Assembly: GCA_012735285.1 (NCBI GenBank)
Contig: JAAYHT010000111.1
Span: 1 to 5,253 of the forward strand
Reading direction: 5' to 3'
Source of the DNA: Clostridiales bacterium
Lineage (GTDB): Bacteria; Bacillota; Clostridia; Peptostreptococcales; Anaerovoracaceae
Length of the DNA stretch: 5,253 bases
The notes below the pieces were generated by a model, which did no database searches, was not told the origin of the DNA, and saw nothing but the letters and a program-made list of their open reading frames with translations. Position numbers and translations under genes: made by a program. This document shows, piece by piece, positions 1 through 5,253 of this stretch (its first letter is position 1; each line of letters opens with the position of its first letter).

Positions 1-444
1 TACTATAAGCAGCTCTTCGATGTAAGGCCCATGCATTTTCTCTCTAAACCTTTGAATGAAATTGATATTATTAAAGATATACGTTTAGCATTAAAACTTT
101 TCAACAAGCTTGGAGGATTTTTTACATACAAAAAGAATCAGAAGAAGTACAGAATACCTGTAAAAGACATCCTATATTTCGAAAATATAGGTAGAGTAGT
201 CAAGATGGTTACGGTAGATGGGGAGGAATATTTCTACGCCAAAATGGAGGATGTCTTTAAACAGGTCGGAAAGTATCATTTTTTGCACATCCATAAATCC
301 TATATCGTTAATTACTTCTATGTTACTAAATTCAAGTATGAAGAAGTAACAATGTCTAATCAGGAAGTACTACCCATTAGTCAGGCCAAGCGAAAGCAGA
401 CAAGGGAACTACAAATACAATTCGAGAAGGAAGGTTTAGAGTAA
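1..444 (+). CDS. LytTR-family response regulator (AgrA-like), 3' part only
   Basis: This is the C-terminal 147 residues of a DNA-binding response regulator; the reading frame is open to base 1, so the true start lies upstream of the window. The first residues (YYKQLFDVRPMHFLSKPLNE) match the end of a receiver domain, with the conserved Lys-Pro (codons at 46-51) that contacts the phosphoryl group; the phospho-accepting Asp is upstream and not visible. A LytTR DNA-binding domain follows from about base 118 to 435, recognised by the pattern IPVKDILYFEN, a central FLHIHKSYIVN and a C-terminal LPISQAKRKQ. It should be the cytoplasmic partner of the kinase that starts one base after its stop, and would bind spaced direct repeats in promoters such as the one before the signal peptide gene. 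An ATG at 31 is internal and not the real start. The family is certain; the AgrA role is inferred from context. Confidence 0.95.
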   Translation, partial: YYKQLFDVRPMHFLSKPLNEIDIIKDIRLALKLFNKLGGFFTYKKNQKKYRIPVKDILYFENIGRVVKMVTVDGEEYFYAKMEDVFKQVGKYHFLHIHKSYIVNYFYVTKFKYEEVTMSNQEVLPISQAKRKQTRELQIQFEKEGLE

Positions 445-445
445 A

Positions 446-1726
446 ATGCAGCCAAACTTATATGGACTAGTGTATATCTTAACCAATGTTTTTTCTACCT
501 ACACCATTTATCTTTTTATGAAGGTCTTTTTTGAAACAAGGAGGACTAAAGTAAATATTGAATTTCTATCTTACGTTTTATACTCTTTAGCTATAACTTT
601 TATCTACCTATTTATTAATATCCCCATTGTACTTTTGTTCAGCAATTTAATAGCATTTATTCTATTGACATTTAACTATGAATCAACAGTTAAGAAACGT
701 ATATTGTCTGCATTACTAATTTACCTGGTTCTTTTATGTGTTGAAATGATAGTTGCTCTGTTCACAGGCTATTTCGAATTCCCTGTATTTGCGGAAAACT
801 ATTACTCTTCAATTTACGGTTTAATCTTATGTAGAATTCTGTCTTATGTTGTAGTCCTGCTATTAAATAACTTTAAAAATATTAGAAAAGGGGAATCTGT
901 TCCTAATTTAAATTGGCTATGCATCATATTTATCCCCGCATCATCTTTGTACATAATACTCTTATTATTCCAGGCTAAAGGTCTTACAATAGGGCAGGTC
1001 ATAGCAAGCATTGTACTGCTATTATTAATCAACTTTGGAACCTTCTATCTTTATGATGTGATAACAGCAGCAATGGCAGATAGAATACAGAGTATGATGA
1101 TTTTGGAACAAAACAAATACTACGATAGACAGCTTGAAATTATGAAATCATCTCTGAAGGCCACAAGTACAATTAGGCATGATATTAGAAATCACATATT
1201 TTCTATTAGGTCTTTAATTCAAAGTGGGGAGACAGAAGAGACCTTAGACTATATTGCAAATATAGCTGACGGATTGGAAAATTGTAAGCATTATGCCAGG
1301 TCTGGAAATACGATAATTGACAGCATATTAAATTTTAAATGCCAGGAAGCAGAACAGCTGGGTATTGAAATTAGAAATGATTTAAGTATACCGGAAAAGC
1401 TGGATATACCATCCTTTGATCTAACTATCATATTAGGCAATTTACTAGACAATGCAATATATGCGGCCTCAAAGATTGAAAAGGATCCCTATATTGATGT
1501 TAAAGCAAAATATGATAAGGGAAGATTGCTGATACAGGTACACAATCCCTTTGATGGAGAAATAATTGAGGAAAAGGGCAAGCTCCTAACCACTAAAAAA
1601 GATAAAAAGAGACACGGTATAGGCCTTATTAACATCGAAAATGTTTTAAAGAAATATGATGGCACAATGGATATCAATTACGAAGATAATATATTTTCCG
1701 TAACAATACTGATGTATATAGACTAA
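446..1726 (+). CDS. GHKL sensor histidine kinase, AgrC-like peptide receptor
   Basis: A 426-residue membrane kinase, predicted to sense the extracellular cyclic peptide and phosphorylate the preceding regulator. The N-terminal half (about residues 5-206) is a string of roughly six or seven hydrophobic segments with little extracytoplasmic sequence, as in AgrC. A helical linker leads to the H-box STIRHDIRNH with His245 as the predicted phosphorylation site, in the RHDxxNH form typical of GHKL kinases. The ATPase domain shows the N-box GNLLDNAIYAASK (Asn332, Asp335, Asn336), a short VHNPF segment near 365-369, and the glycine box RHGIGLINI (391-396). Length is as usual for AgrC. The ATG is preceded by AAGGAAGG (427-434) lying inside the end of the regulator gene, with one base between stop and start, so the two are co-transcribed and probably translationally coupled. 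Which peptide it senses is inferred from the adjacent agrD and agrB genes. Confidence 0.95.
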   Translation: MQPNLYGLVYILTNVFSTYTIYLFMKVFFETRRTKVNIEFLSYVLYSLAITFIYLFINIPIVLLFSNLIAFILLTFNYESTVKKRILSALLIYLVLLCVEMIVALFTGYFEFPVFAENYYSSIYGLILCRILSYVVVLLLNNFKNIRKGESVPNLNWLCIIFIPASSLYIILLLFQAKGLTIGQVIASIVLLLLINFGTFYLYDVITAAMADRIQSMMILEQNKYYDRQLEIMKSSLKATSTIRHDIRNHIFSIRSLIQSGETEETLDYIANIADGLENCKHYARSGNTIIDSILNFKCQEAEQLGIEIRNDLSIPEKLDIPSFDLTIILGNLLDNAIYAASKIEKDPYIDVKAKYDKGRLLIQVHNPFDGEIIEEKGKLLTTKKDKKRHGIGLINIENVLKKYDGTMDINYEDNIFSVTILMYID

Positions 1727-1729
1727 ATC

Positions 1730-1760
1730 TTAGTTAATTACAAAAAAATATATAGATTAT
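1730..1760 (+). promoter_or_regulatory. Candidate LytTR-type direct repeat upstream of agrD
   Basis: Two imperfect nonamers, TTAGTTAAT (1730-1738) and ATAGATTAT (1752-1760), lie on the same strand 22 bases apart from start to start. AgrA/LytTR proteins bind pairs resembling ACAGTTAAG spaced by about two helical turns. The first repeat matches that consensus at roughly six of nine positions and the second at about five, so the resemblance is modest in such A/T-rich DNA. The spacing and the place, directly upstream of the signal peptide gene and next to its cognate regulator genes, are what make it worth listing. The site begins four bases after the kinase stop codon. Confidence 0.3.
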
Positions 1761-1788
1761 TACATAAGGCCTCACAAAGCACAATAAT
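1760..1788 (+). promoter_or_regulatory. Candidate activator-dependent promoter for agrD-agrB-HD-GYP
   Basis: A possible -10 element AATAAT (1783-1788, five of six to consensus) has a poor -35 hexamer TTACAT (1760-1765) 17 bases upstream. A weak -35 abutting an activator repeat is the expected form for an AgrA-type promoter, and transcription would begin near 1795, giving a leader of about 50 bases. An alternative pair is TTGCTA (1789-1794) with TTTAAT (1813-1818), 18 bases apart. Neither is decisive by eye in A/T-rich sequence. Confidence 0.3.
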
Positions 1789-1813
1789 TTGCTAAAGTAA
1801 TAGCGTGCTTGGT
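1774..1813. repeat. Short inverted repeat in the agrD leader
   Basis: Arms 1774-1782 (ACAAAGCAC) and 1805-1813 (GTGCTTGGT) pair at eight of nine positions, with a perfect AAGCAC/GTGCTT core and 22 bases between arms. It spans the candidate -10 and start site, so it could be an operator or, if transcription starts upstream, a leader hairpin. It has no T-tract after it, which argues against a terminator. Function is unknown and a chance occurrence is possible. Confidence 0.4.
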
Positions 1814-1832
1814 TTAATCGGTAGGTGGGTTG

Positions 1833-1840
1833 AAGGAGGT
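1833..1840 (+). promoter_or_regulatory. Strong ribosome binding site for agrD
   Basis: AAGGAGGT is a full match to the anti-Shine-Dalgarno sequence, seven bases before the GTG at 1848. It fixes the start of a gene too short to be called on length alone, and its strength fits a peptide made in large amounts. Confidence 0.92.
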
Positions 1841-1847
1841 GTAAGGC

Positions 1848-1991
1848 GTGAAAAAATTTTTGGTTAAGTATGCTGGTATCATAGCAAGCTTGGCATTGTT
1901 TGTTACCGCAACAAACGTACATACAAACTGTATGTTTGTAATGCACCAGCCAAAATTACCAGAAGGAGCCAAAAAATTAAGCAGATTCTAA
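1848..1991 (+). CDS. agrD: Cyclic lactone autoinducer peptide precursor (AgrD-like), 47 aa
   Basis: This small gene encodes the precursor of the secreted quorum-sensing peptide. It has the AgrD layout: a basic start and hydrophobic, amphipathic leader (residues 1-21, MKKFLVKYAG then IIASLALFVTA), a core with one cysteine (NVHTNCMFVM, Cys28), and a charged, proline-bearing tail (HQPKLPEGAKKLSRF) that AgrB would remove. Aligning the tail with known AgrD proteins, whose conserved Pro lies six residues after the cleavage point, predicts cleavage after Met32, giving a five-residue thiolactone ring Cys-Met-Phe-Val-Met with a short N-terminal tail such as Thr-Asn or His-Thr-Asn. The start is GTG, supported by a perfect ribosome binding site. 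The TAA stop is followed immediately, in the same frame, by the ATG of agrB. The family assignment is strong from architecture and context; the exact mature ends are inference. Confidence 0.92.
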   Translation: MKKFLVKYAGIIASLALFVTATNVHTNCMFVMHQPKLPEGAKKLSRF

Positions 1992-2579
1992 ATGAAAATC
2001 AGAGTTGACGAGAGGGTTGTTGAATCATTAATATCTCTAGGCGTGGTACCCTCCGAAGATAAAGATATCTATGTCTACGGAGTTGGACAAGGTATTGTAA
2101 TACTAGTAAATCTATTATCCGTAATTATCATAGGTTTATTACTCGGAATGGTATGGCAGAGTCTTTTGTTTATCCTGGCCTATATTCCCATCAGGTCTTA
2201 TGCTGGAGGGTATCACGCAAGTACACAGTTAAGGTGCTACTTTTTATCGAATGCTGTTGTTGTAGCAGTTCTTCTTGCGATAAAGTTAGTATCTTGGAAT
2301 GAGTATGTTTTTTTATCCATTACAATATTTTCAATAATTACAATAATATTACTTGCGCCTGTTGAAGACTTGAATAAGCCTCTGAGGGATGTTGAAGTAA
2401 AGATTTTTAGAAGAATAGCAAGGATCATTTTGGGTATATTAGTAATTATAGCAGTTGTTTTATGGTATTTTGCGAAACAATTTTCAATTTGTGTAATTAT
2501 GGCCTTGCTAGTTTCCGCAATTATGCTTATACTAGGGGTAATAAAGAATGTTAGATCTAGACGTACAGATATCGGATGA
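1992..2579 (+). CDS. agrB: Accessory gene regulator B, AgrD-processing membrane protease
   Basis: A 195-residue integral membrane cysteine protease that cuts the C-terminal tail of AgrD and forms the thiolactone ring. The signature is plain: RSYAGGYHASTQLRC, residues 68-82, with catalytic His75 and Cys82, followed by the family motif APVEDLNKPL (122-131). About five or six hydrophobic segments surround these (roughly 31-52, 55-66, 86-100, 104-122, 143-160, 165-184), and the length is normal for AgrB. There is no good ribosome binding site at the usual distance: the nearest purine-rich run, AGAAGGAG (1961-1968), ends 23 bases before the ATG. Translation is therefore probably coupled to agrD, whose stop codon abuts this start. 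The 3' end overlaps the HD-GYP gene by 32 bases. Substrate is the neighbouring AgrD peptide, inferred from linkage. Confidence 0.97.
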   Translation: MKIRVDERVVESLISLGVVPSEDKDIYVYGVGQGIVILVNLLSVIIIGLLLGMVWQSLLFILAYIPIRSYAGGYHASTQLRCYFLSNAVVVAVLLAIKLVSWNEYVFLSITIFSIITIILLAPVEDLNKPLRDVEVKIFRRIARIILGILVIIAVVLWYFAKQFSICVIMALLVSAIMLILGVIKNVRSRRTDIG

Positions 2580-3129
2580 TTTGAAAAGACAGGTTGACAT
2601 TATGTATTTAATTACCCAGTTTCAAAGTTTGTCTGAAAAAGGTACGCATTCCCGCAGAGTAGCAGAGTTGTGTAGAAAAATAGGCATTGCTATGGGTCTT
2701 CCAGTGGATGAAATAGATACATTATATGCATGTGGGCTATTTCATGATATTGGAAAAGATTCGATAGACAAAGCTATATTGAATAAGAAAGAACCTCTAA
2801 CTGTAAATGAGTGGATTGAGATAAGGAGACATCCCAGTATAGGATATAGGGTTCTAAATATGTATGATGCTACTAAACATATTGCAGAATATGTTTTATA
2901 TCATCACGAAAGATATGACGGAATGGGATATCCGATGGGATTGATGGAACTGGAAATTCCTCTTTATTCAAGGATAATTACTGTCGCAGATTCTTACGAT
3001 GCTATGACCAACTACAGAAGCTATAGAAAGACCTTGGATAAGGAGATGGCTATATTAGAACTAACCAATAACGTTTATACACAGTTTGATCCTTACATTG
3101 TAGATGTGTTTATAAGAAAAGTCCTATAA
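2548..3129 (+). CDS. Stand-alone HD-GYP domain protein, probable cyclic-di-GMP phosphodiesterase
   Basis: A 193-residue soluble protein made almost wholly of one HD-GYP domain, with no receiver or sensor domain attached. Visible motifs in order: THSRRVAE (His34), FHDIGKD (His66-Asp67, Lys70), RRHPSIGY (His95), YHHERYDGMGYPMGL (His119, His120, Asp124, and the Gly-Tyr-Pro at 127-129) and TVADSYDAMT (Asp148). The metal-binding His/Asp set and the GYP signature are all intact. Glu30, four residues before His34, sits where some trinuclear HD-GYP enzymes carry a metal-binding Glu, as I recall the family. Such proteins hydrolyse cyclic-di-GMP, and some also cleave 3',3'-cGAMP; the substrate here is inferred. 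The ATG at 2548 has AGGGG nine bases upstream, inside agrB, and overlaps the agrB 3' end by 32 bases, so it belongs to the same operon. With no sensor of its own, its control is probably transcriptional, through the agr promoter. Confidence 0.93.
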   Translation: MLDLDVQISDDLKRQVDIMYLITQFQSLSEKGTHSRRVAELCRKIGIAMGLPVDEIDTLYACGLFHDIGKDSIDKAILNKKEPLTVNEWIEIRRHPSIGYRVLNMYDATKHIAEYVLYHHERYDGMGYPMGLMELEIPLYSRIITVADSYDAMTNYRSYRKTLDKEMAILELTNNVYTQFDPYIVDVFIRKVL

Positions 3130-3141
3130 TCCAAATATACT

Positions 3142-3182
3142 AGAAGAGTGGCTAGGCATAGCTTAGCCGCTTTTCTGTTTTT
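3142..3182 (+). terminator. Strong intrinsic terminator after the agr/HD-GYP operon
   Basis: Starting 12 bases after the HD-GYP stop codon, arms 3148-3157 (GTGGCTAGGC) and 3161-3170 (GCTTAGCCGC) form a ten-pair stem with two G-U pairs and a three-base ATA loop. The stem can extend outward six more pairs (3142-3147 with 3171-3176). It is followed by TTTTCTGTTTTT (3171-3182). The A-rich left flank means it could also work on the opposite strand. It separates the signalling operon from the oxidoreductase gene. Confidence 0.88.
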
Positions 3183-3189
3183 ATGAATA

Positions 3190-3254
3190 ATAAACCGCTG
3201 GTAATTGCTAATAATAACCATGGAAGAAATTATTAGAAAGGAGAAGCGGTTTAT
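3190..3254. repeat. 65-base nested palindrome over the oxidoreductase start
   Basis: Outer arms ATAAACCGCT (3190-3199) and AGCGGTTTAT (3245-3254) are perfect 10-base inverted repeats. Inner arms CTAATAAT (3208-3215) and ATTATTAG (3229-3236) are perfect 8-base inverted repeats, and both pairs share the same centre at 3222. The unpaired stretches between outer and inner stems are eight bases on each side. As RNA, the outer stem would include the first two bases of the ATG at 3253, and the ribosome binding site (3235-3243) would lie mostly in the internal loop. As DNA, it could be an operator with widely spaced half-sites. The role is unknown. Confidence 0.8.
3235..3243 (+). promoter_or_regulatory. 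Ribosome binding site deciding the oxidoreductase start
   Basis: AGAAAGGAG ends nine bases before the ATG at 3253. It supports that start over the in-frame TTG at 3205, which has no such site and would add 16 residues not expected at the N terminus of this family. It lies within the palindrome, so access to it may depend on leader folding. Confidence 0.9.
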
Positions 3255-5193
3255 GGGTTCTGTAAGATACAGCAATCTGTTTTCTGAAGGACGCATTGGA
3301 AAGGTTAAAATCAGAAACAGAATAGTTATGACGCCAATGGGTACCGGTCATTGTGGACCTGACAGCAGGGTAACCCAAGAGCTTATAGATTTCTACACTG
3401 CAAGGGCAAAGGGCGGAGTAGGGATGATCATAACTGAGACCAACTATCAGAGTGAAATAGATGTAACACCTATAACCTTTGGCATGGCACGTTTAGATCA
3501 TCCGAATAAGATAGCAAGGCATACTGAACTTGCTGATATGGTTAAATACTATGGTTCAGTGCCTTGTGTCCAACTATCAATCGGAATGGGACGCCAATCA
3601 GATGCTCCTCATCTCGTACCACCTGTAGCGCCTTCAGAATGCCCGGCTGTTAATAATCCAAATATAATCTGTAAGGAGTTGACCCATGGTGAAATTAAAA
3701 CTATGGTGTCAAATATTGCCCGATCTGCTGAGTATGCAGTTACTGCAGGCTTTGAGGTTGCAGAAATTCACGGACATGCAGGCTATTTAATCGACCAGTT
3801 TATGTCACCTGATATCAACAAGAGAACTGATGAATATGGAGGAGACTTAAATGGTCGCTTAAGAATAGTTAAGGAGATTAGGGATGAAATCAGAAAGCGG
3901 GTAGGGGATGCCCTTGCTGTAACCTTCCGAATCAGTGTGGATCAAAAGTATCCGGGATATAGAACACTGGAGGAAGGTATTGAAATATGCAAACTACTTG
4001 AAGAATTCGGCTTCGATGCACTTAATGTGGATGCGGGCAGGTATGAATCCATACCCTGGATTTTCCCCACATCATATCTTGGTACAGCCTGCATGAAGGA
4101 TCTTTCTTATGCCATCAAAAAGAATGTTAAGATTCCAGTAATCAATGCTGGTAATTTCAATCATCCCAAGGTAGCAGAAGAAGCACTTGCTGATGGATCG
4201 GCAGATTTCATTGCTATCGGCAGATCTCTTCTAGCAGATCCTGAGTGGGCGGAAAAGTCCAGGTTAGGAAAAGAGGAAGAAATCCGCCACTGCATTAGAT
4301 GCAATGAGAAATGCATAGCTAGGGTTTTAGAGGGAAAGGAATTGACTTGCGCTGTCAATCCCCAATGTGGGCGTGAAAGTAGATACACCATAAGCAAAGC
4401 TGATAAGGTTAAACGGGTAACAGTTGTAGGTGGAGGTCCTGCTGGAATAGAAGCTGCCTGTGTGGCATCAAAGAGAGGACATAAAGTAACCCTCATAGAA
4501 AAGGAAGAACAATTGGGCGGGCAACTTAATTATGCAAGTATGGAGCCTTTCAAATGGCCTGTAAGGGACTTTAATGAGTATATGAAGAGACAGGCTGTAA
4601 TAAATGATATAGATCTAAGGCTCGGCGTTGAAGCTACTATGGATACCATCAGAGAAACAGATCCGGATGTGGTAATTGTAGCTACAGGTGCTAGGCAAGT
4701 AATACCTGATAACATTGATAGGGATGATGTAATAACAGTGGCGAATCTACACAATCGTGAACTTAAGGGTGATGAGAGAGTTGTAGTTATAGGAGGTGGC
4801 TTGGTAGGAAGCGAATCAGCTTTAGGCTTAGCAATGAAGGGCCATGATGTGACAATCGTAGAGATGCTGGATGATATAGCTGGTGATATAAATATTATAA
4901 ATAGAACTTCGCTTTTAGAAGAGTTAGAAAAGCATGAAGTAAAGATTATGACAAATACCTCCTATGAAGAAATAAAGGGAAATGAAGTAGTGTGTACAAC
5001 TAAAGAGGGAAGTGAAATTGGAATACCCTTTGACCTGGCCTTATTCGCAACAGGAGCCAAAAGAAATGATAGCCTCGCTAAAGCTGTAAAAGAAAATTAC
5101 CTGGAATCCTATGTAATAGGAGACTGCGCATGTATAGGAAAGATCTCTGACGCAGTCCATAGCGGCTATATTACAGGGACCAGGATATATTAA
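3253..5193 (+). CDS. NADH:flavin oxidoreductase of the 2,4-dienoyl-CoA/enoate reductase type (FMN, 4Fe-4S, FAD)
   Basis: A 646-residue cytoplasmic flavoenzyme with the full layout of the 2,4-dienoyl-CoA reductase, 2-enoate reductase and BaiCD family, which reduces activated C=C bonds using NAD(P)H. Residues 1-340 form an Old Yellow Enzyme-type TIM barrel: TPMGTGHCG (27-35), the active-site stretch EIHGHAGYLIDQFMSP (His173, His175, Tyr178), RTDEYGG (191-197), and FMN phosphate-binding parts INAGN and AIGRSLLADPEW (321-332). A 4Fe-4S motif follows with Cys347, Cys350, Cys354 and Cys366 (C-x2-C-x3-C-x11-C). Two dinucleotide folds come next: GGGPAG (393-398) for FAD and GGGLVG (514-519) for NAD(P)H, and a late VIGDC (621-625) typical of these flavoproteins. 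Length is normal and no part is missing. It stands alone after a terminator, with no bai, fatty-acid or aromatic-acid genes in view, so the substrate cannot be named. The functional link to the agr operon is only proximity. Confidence 0.95.
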   Translation: MGSVRYSNLFSEGRIGKVKIRNRIVMTPMGTGHCGPDSRVTQELIDFYTARAKGGVGMIITETNYQSEIDVTPITFGMARLDHPNKIARHTELADMVKYYGSVPCVQLSIGMGRQSDAPHLVPPVAPSECPAVNNPNIICKELTHGEIKTMVSNIARSAEYAVTAGFEVAEIHGHAGYLIDQFMSPDINKRTDEYGGDLNGRLRIVKEIRDEIRKRVGDALAVTFRISVDQKYPGYRTLEEGIEICKLLEEFGFDALNVDAGRYESIPWIFPTSYLGTACMKDLSYAIKKNVKIPVINAGNFNHPKVAEEALADGSADFIAIGRSLLADPEWAEKSRLGKEEEIRHCIRCNEKCIARVLEGKELTCAVNPQCGRESRYTISKADKVKRVTVVGGGPAGIEAACVASKRGHKVTLIEKEEQLGGQLNYASMEPFKWPVRDFNEYMKRQAVINDIDLRLGVEATMDTIRETDPDVVIVATGARQVIPDNIDRDDVITVANLHNRELKGDERVVVIGGGLVGSESALGLAMKGHDVTIVEMLDDIAGDINIINRTSLLEELEKHEVKIMTNTSYEEIKGNEVVCTTKEGSEIGIPFDLALFATGAKRNDSLAKAVKENYLESYVIGDCACIGKISDAVHSGYITGTRIY

Positions 5194-5253
5194 CCCAGCA
5201 AATTCCATTGATATGAGATAATACATTTGTGTCAAAAAAGTATAAAAAAAGAA

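Noticed and set aside
1734..1946. 70-residue reading frame on the minus strand across the agrD region
   Set aside because: Composition is not protein-like, it has no supporting motif, and it lies opposite the well-supported agrD gene and its regulatory gap.
2548..3129. Reading the HD protein as a nucleotidase or (p)ppGpp hydrolase
   Set aside because: The complete HHExxDGxGYP signature and the later VAD motif mark it as HD-GYP rather than a generic HD or RelA/SpoT hydrolase.
3130..3141. TATAAT at 3125-3130 and TATACT at 3136-3141 as promoters for the oxidoreductase
   Set aside because: Neither has a -35 hexamer at suitable spacing, and transcripts from either would run into the strong terminator at 3142-3182.
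3205..3252. Extension of the oxidoreductase to a TTG start at 3205
   Set aside because: No ribosome binding site precedes it, it lies within the palindrome, and the ATG at 3253 has a strong site at correct spacing and gives the usual family N terminus.
4161..4496. 111-residue reading frame on the minus strand within the oxidoreductase
   Set aside because: It is a shadow of a conserved enzyme region, including the Fe-S cluster and FAD motif, and has no domain of its own.
3253..5193. Naming the oxidoreductase baiCD or fadH
   Set aside because: Domain layout fits both, but no bile-acid or fatty-acid genes are visible and sequence reading alone cannot separate the subfamilies.
5194..5253. Promoter or start of a next gene in the final 60 bases
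   Set aside because: TTGATA (5208-5213) and TATAAA (5241-5246) are 27 bases apart, too far to be a sigma-70-type pair, and no start codon with a ribosome binding site is present.

Overview
The window looks like a low-GC Firmicutes chromosome segment, most likely from an anaerobic member of the class Clostridia. The evidence is the AT-rich base composition, strong AGGAGG-type ribosome binding sites, an agr-type peptide quorum-sensing locus, and a large Fe-S flavin oxidoreductase of the dienoyl-CoA/enoate reductase type that is common in anaerobes. I cannot name the species. All real genes are on the + strand.

Region 1 (1-3129) is an agr-type cell-cell signalling cluster in the order regulator, kinase, signal peptide, processing protease, HD-GYP phosphodiesterase. 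It begins with the 3' part of a LytTR response regulator (1-444, cut by the window edge). One base later comes a membrane-bound GHKL histidine kinase (446-1726). A 121-base gap follows, which holds candidate LytTR binding repeats and a possible promoter. Next is a 47-residue gene for a cyclic (thio)lactone autoinducer precursor, AgrD-like (1848-1991). Its TAA stop directly abuts, in the same frame, the ATG of the AgrB-like processing protease (1992-2579). The last gene is a stand-alone HD-GYP protein (2548-3129) whose start overlaps the end of agrB by 32 bases. A strong intrinsic terminator (3142-3182) closes the unit.

Inferred circuit: AgrB cleaves and cyclises AgrD, the exported peptide is sensed by the kinase, the kinase phosphorylates the LytTR regulator, and the regulator activates the agrD promoter and other targets. 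Because the HD-GYP gene is translationally embedded in the agrDB unit, signal production may be directly tied to cyclic-di-GMP breakdown. This is the most interesting biological suggestion in the window.

Region 2 (3183-5253) carries a separate gene for a 646-residue FMN/4Fe-4S/FAD oxidoreductase (3253-5193). It is preceded by an unusual 65-base nested palindrome that pairs over its start codon and holds its ribosome binding site in an internal loop. The last 60 bases (5194-5253) are A/T-rich, and I see no gene, convincing terminator or convincing promoter in them. I found no tRNA, rRNA, CRISPR array, insertion sequence or attachment site in the window.
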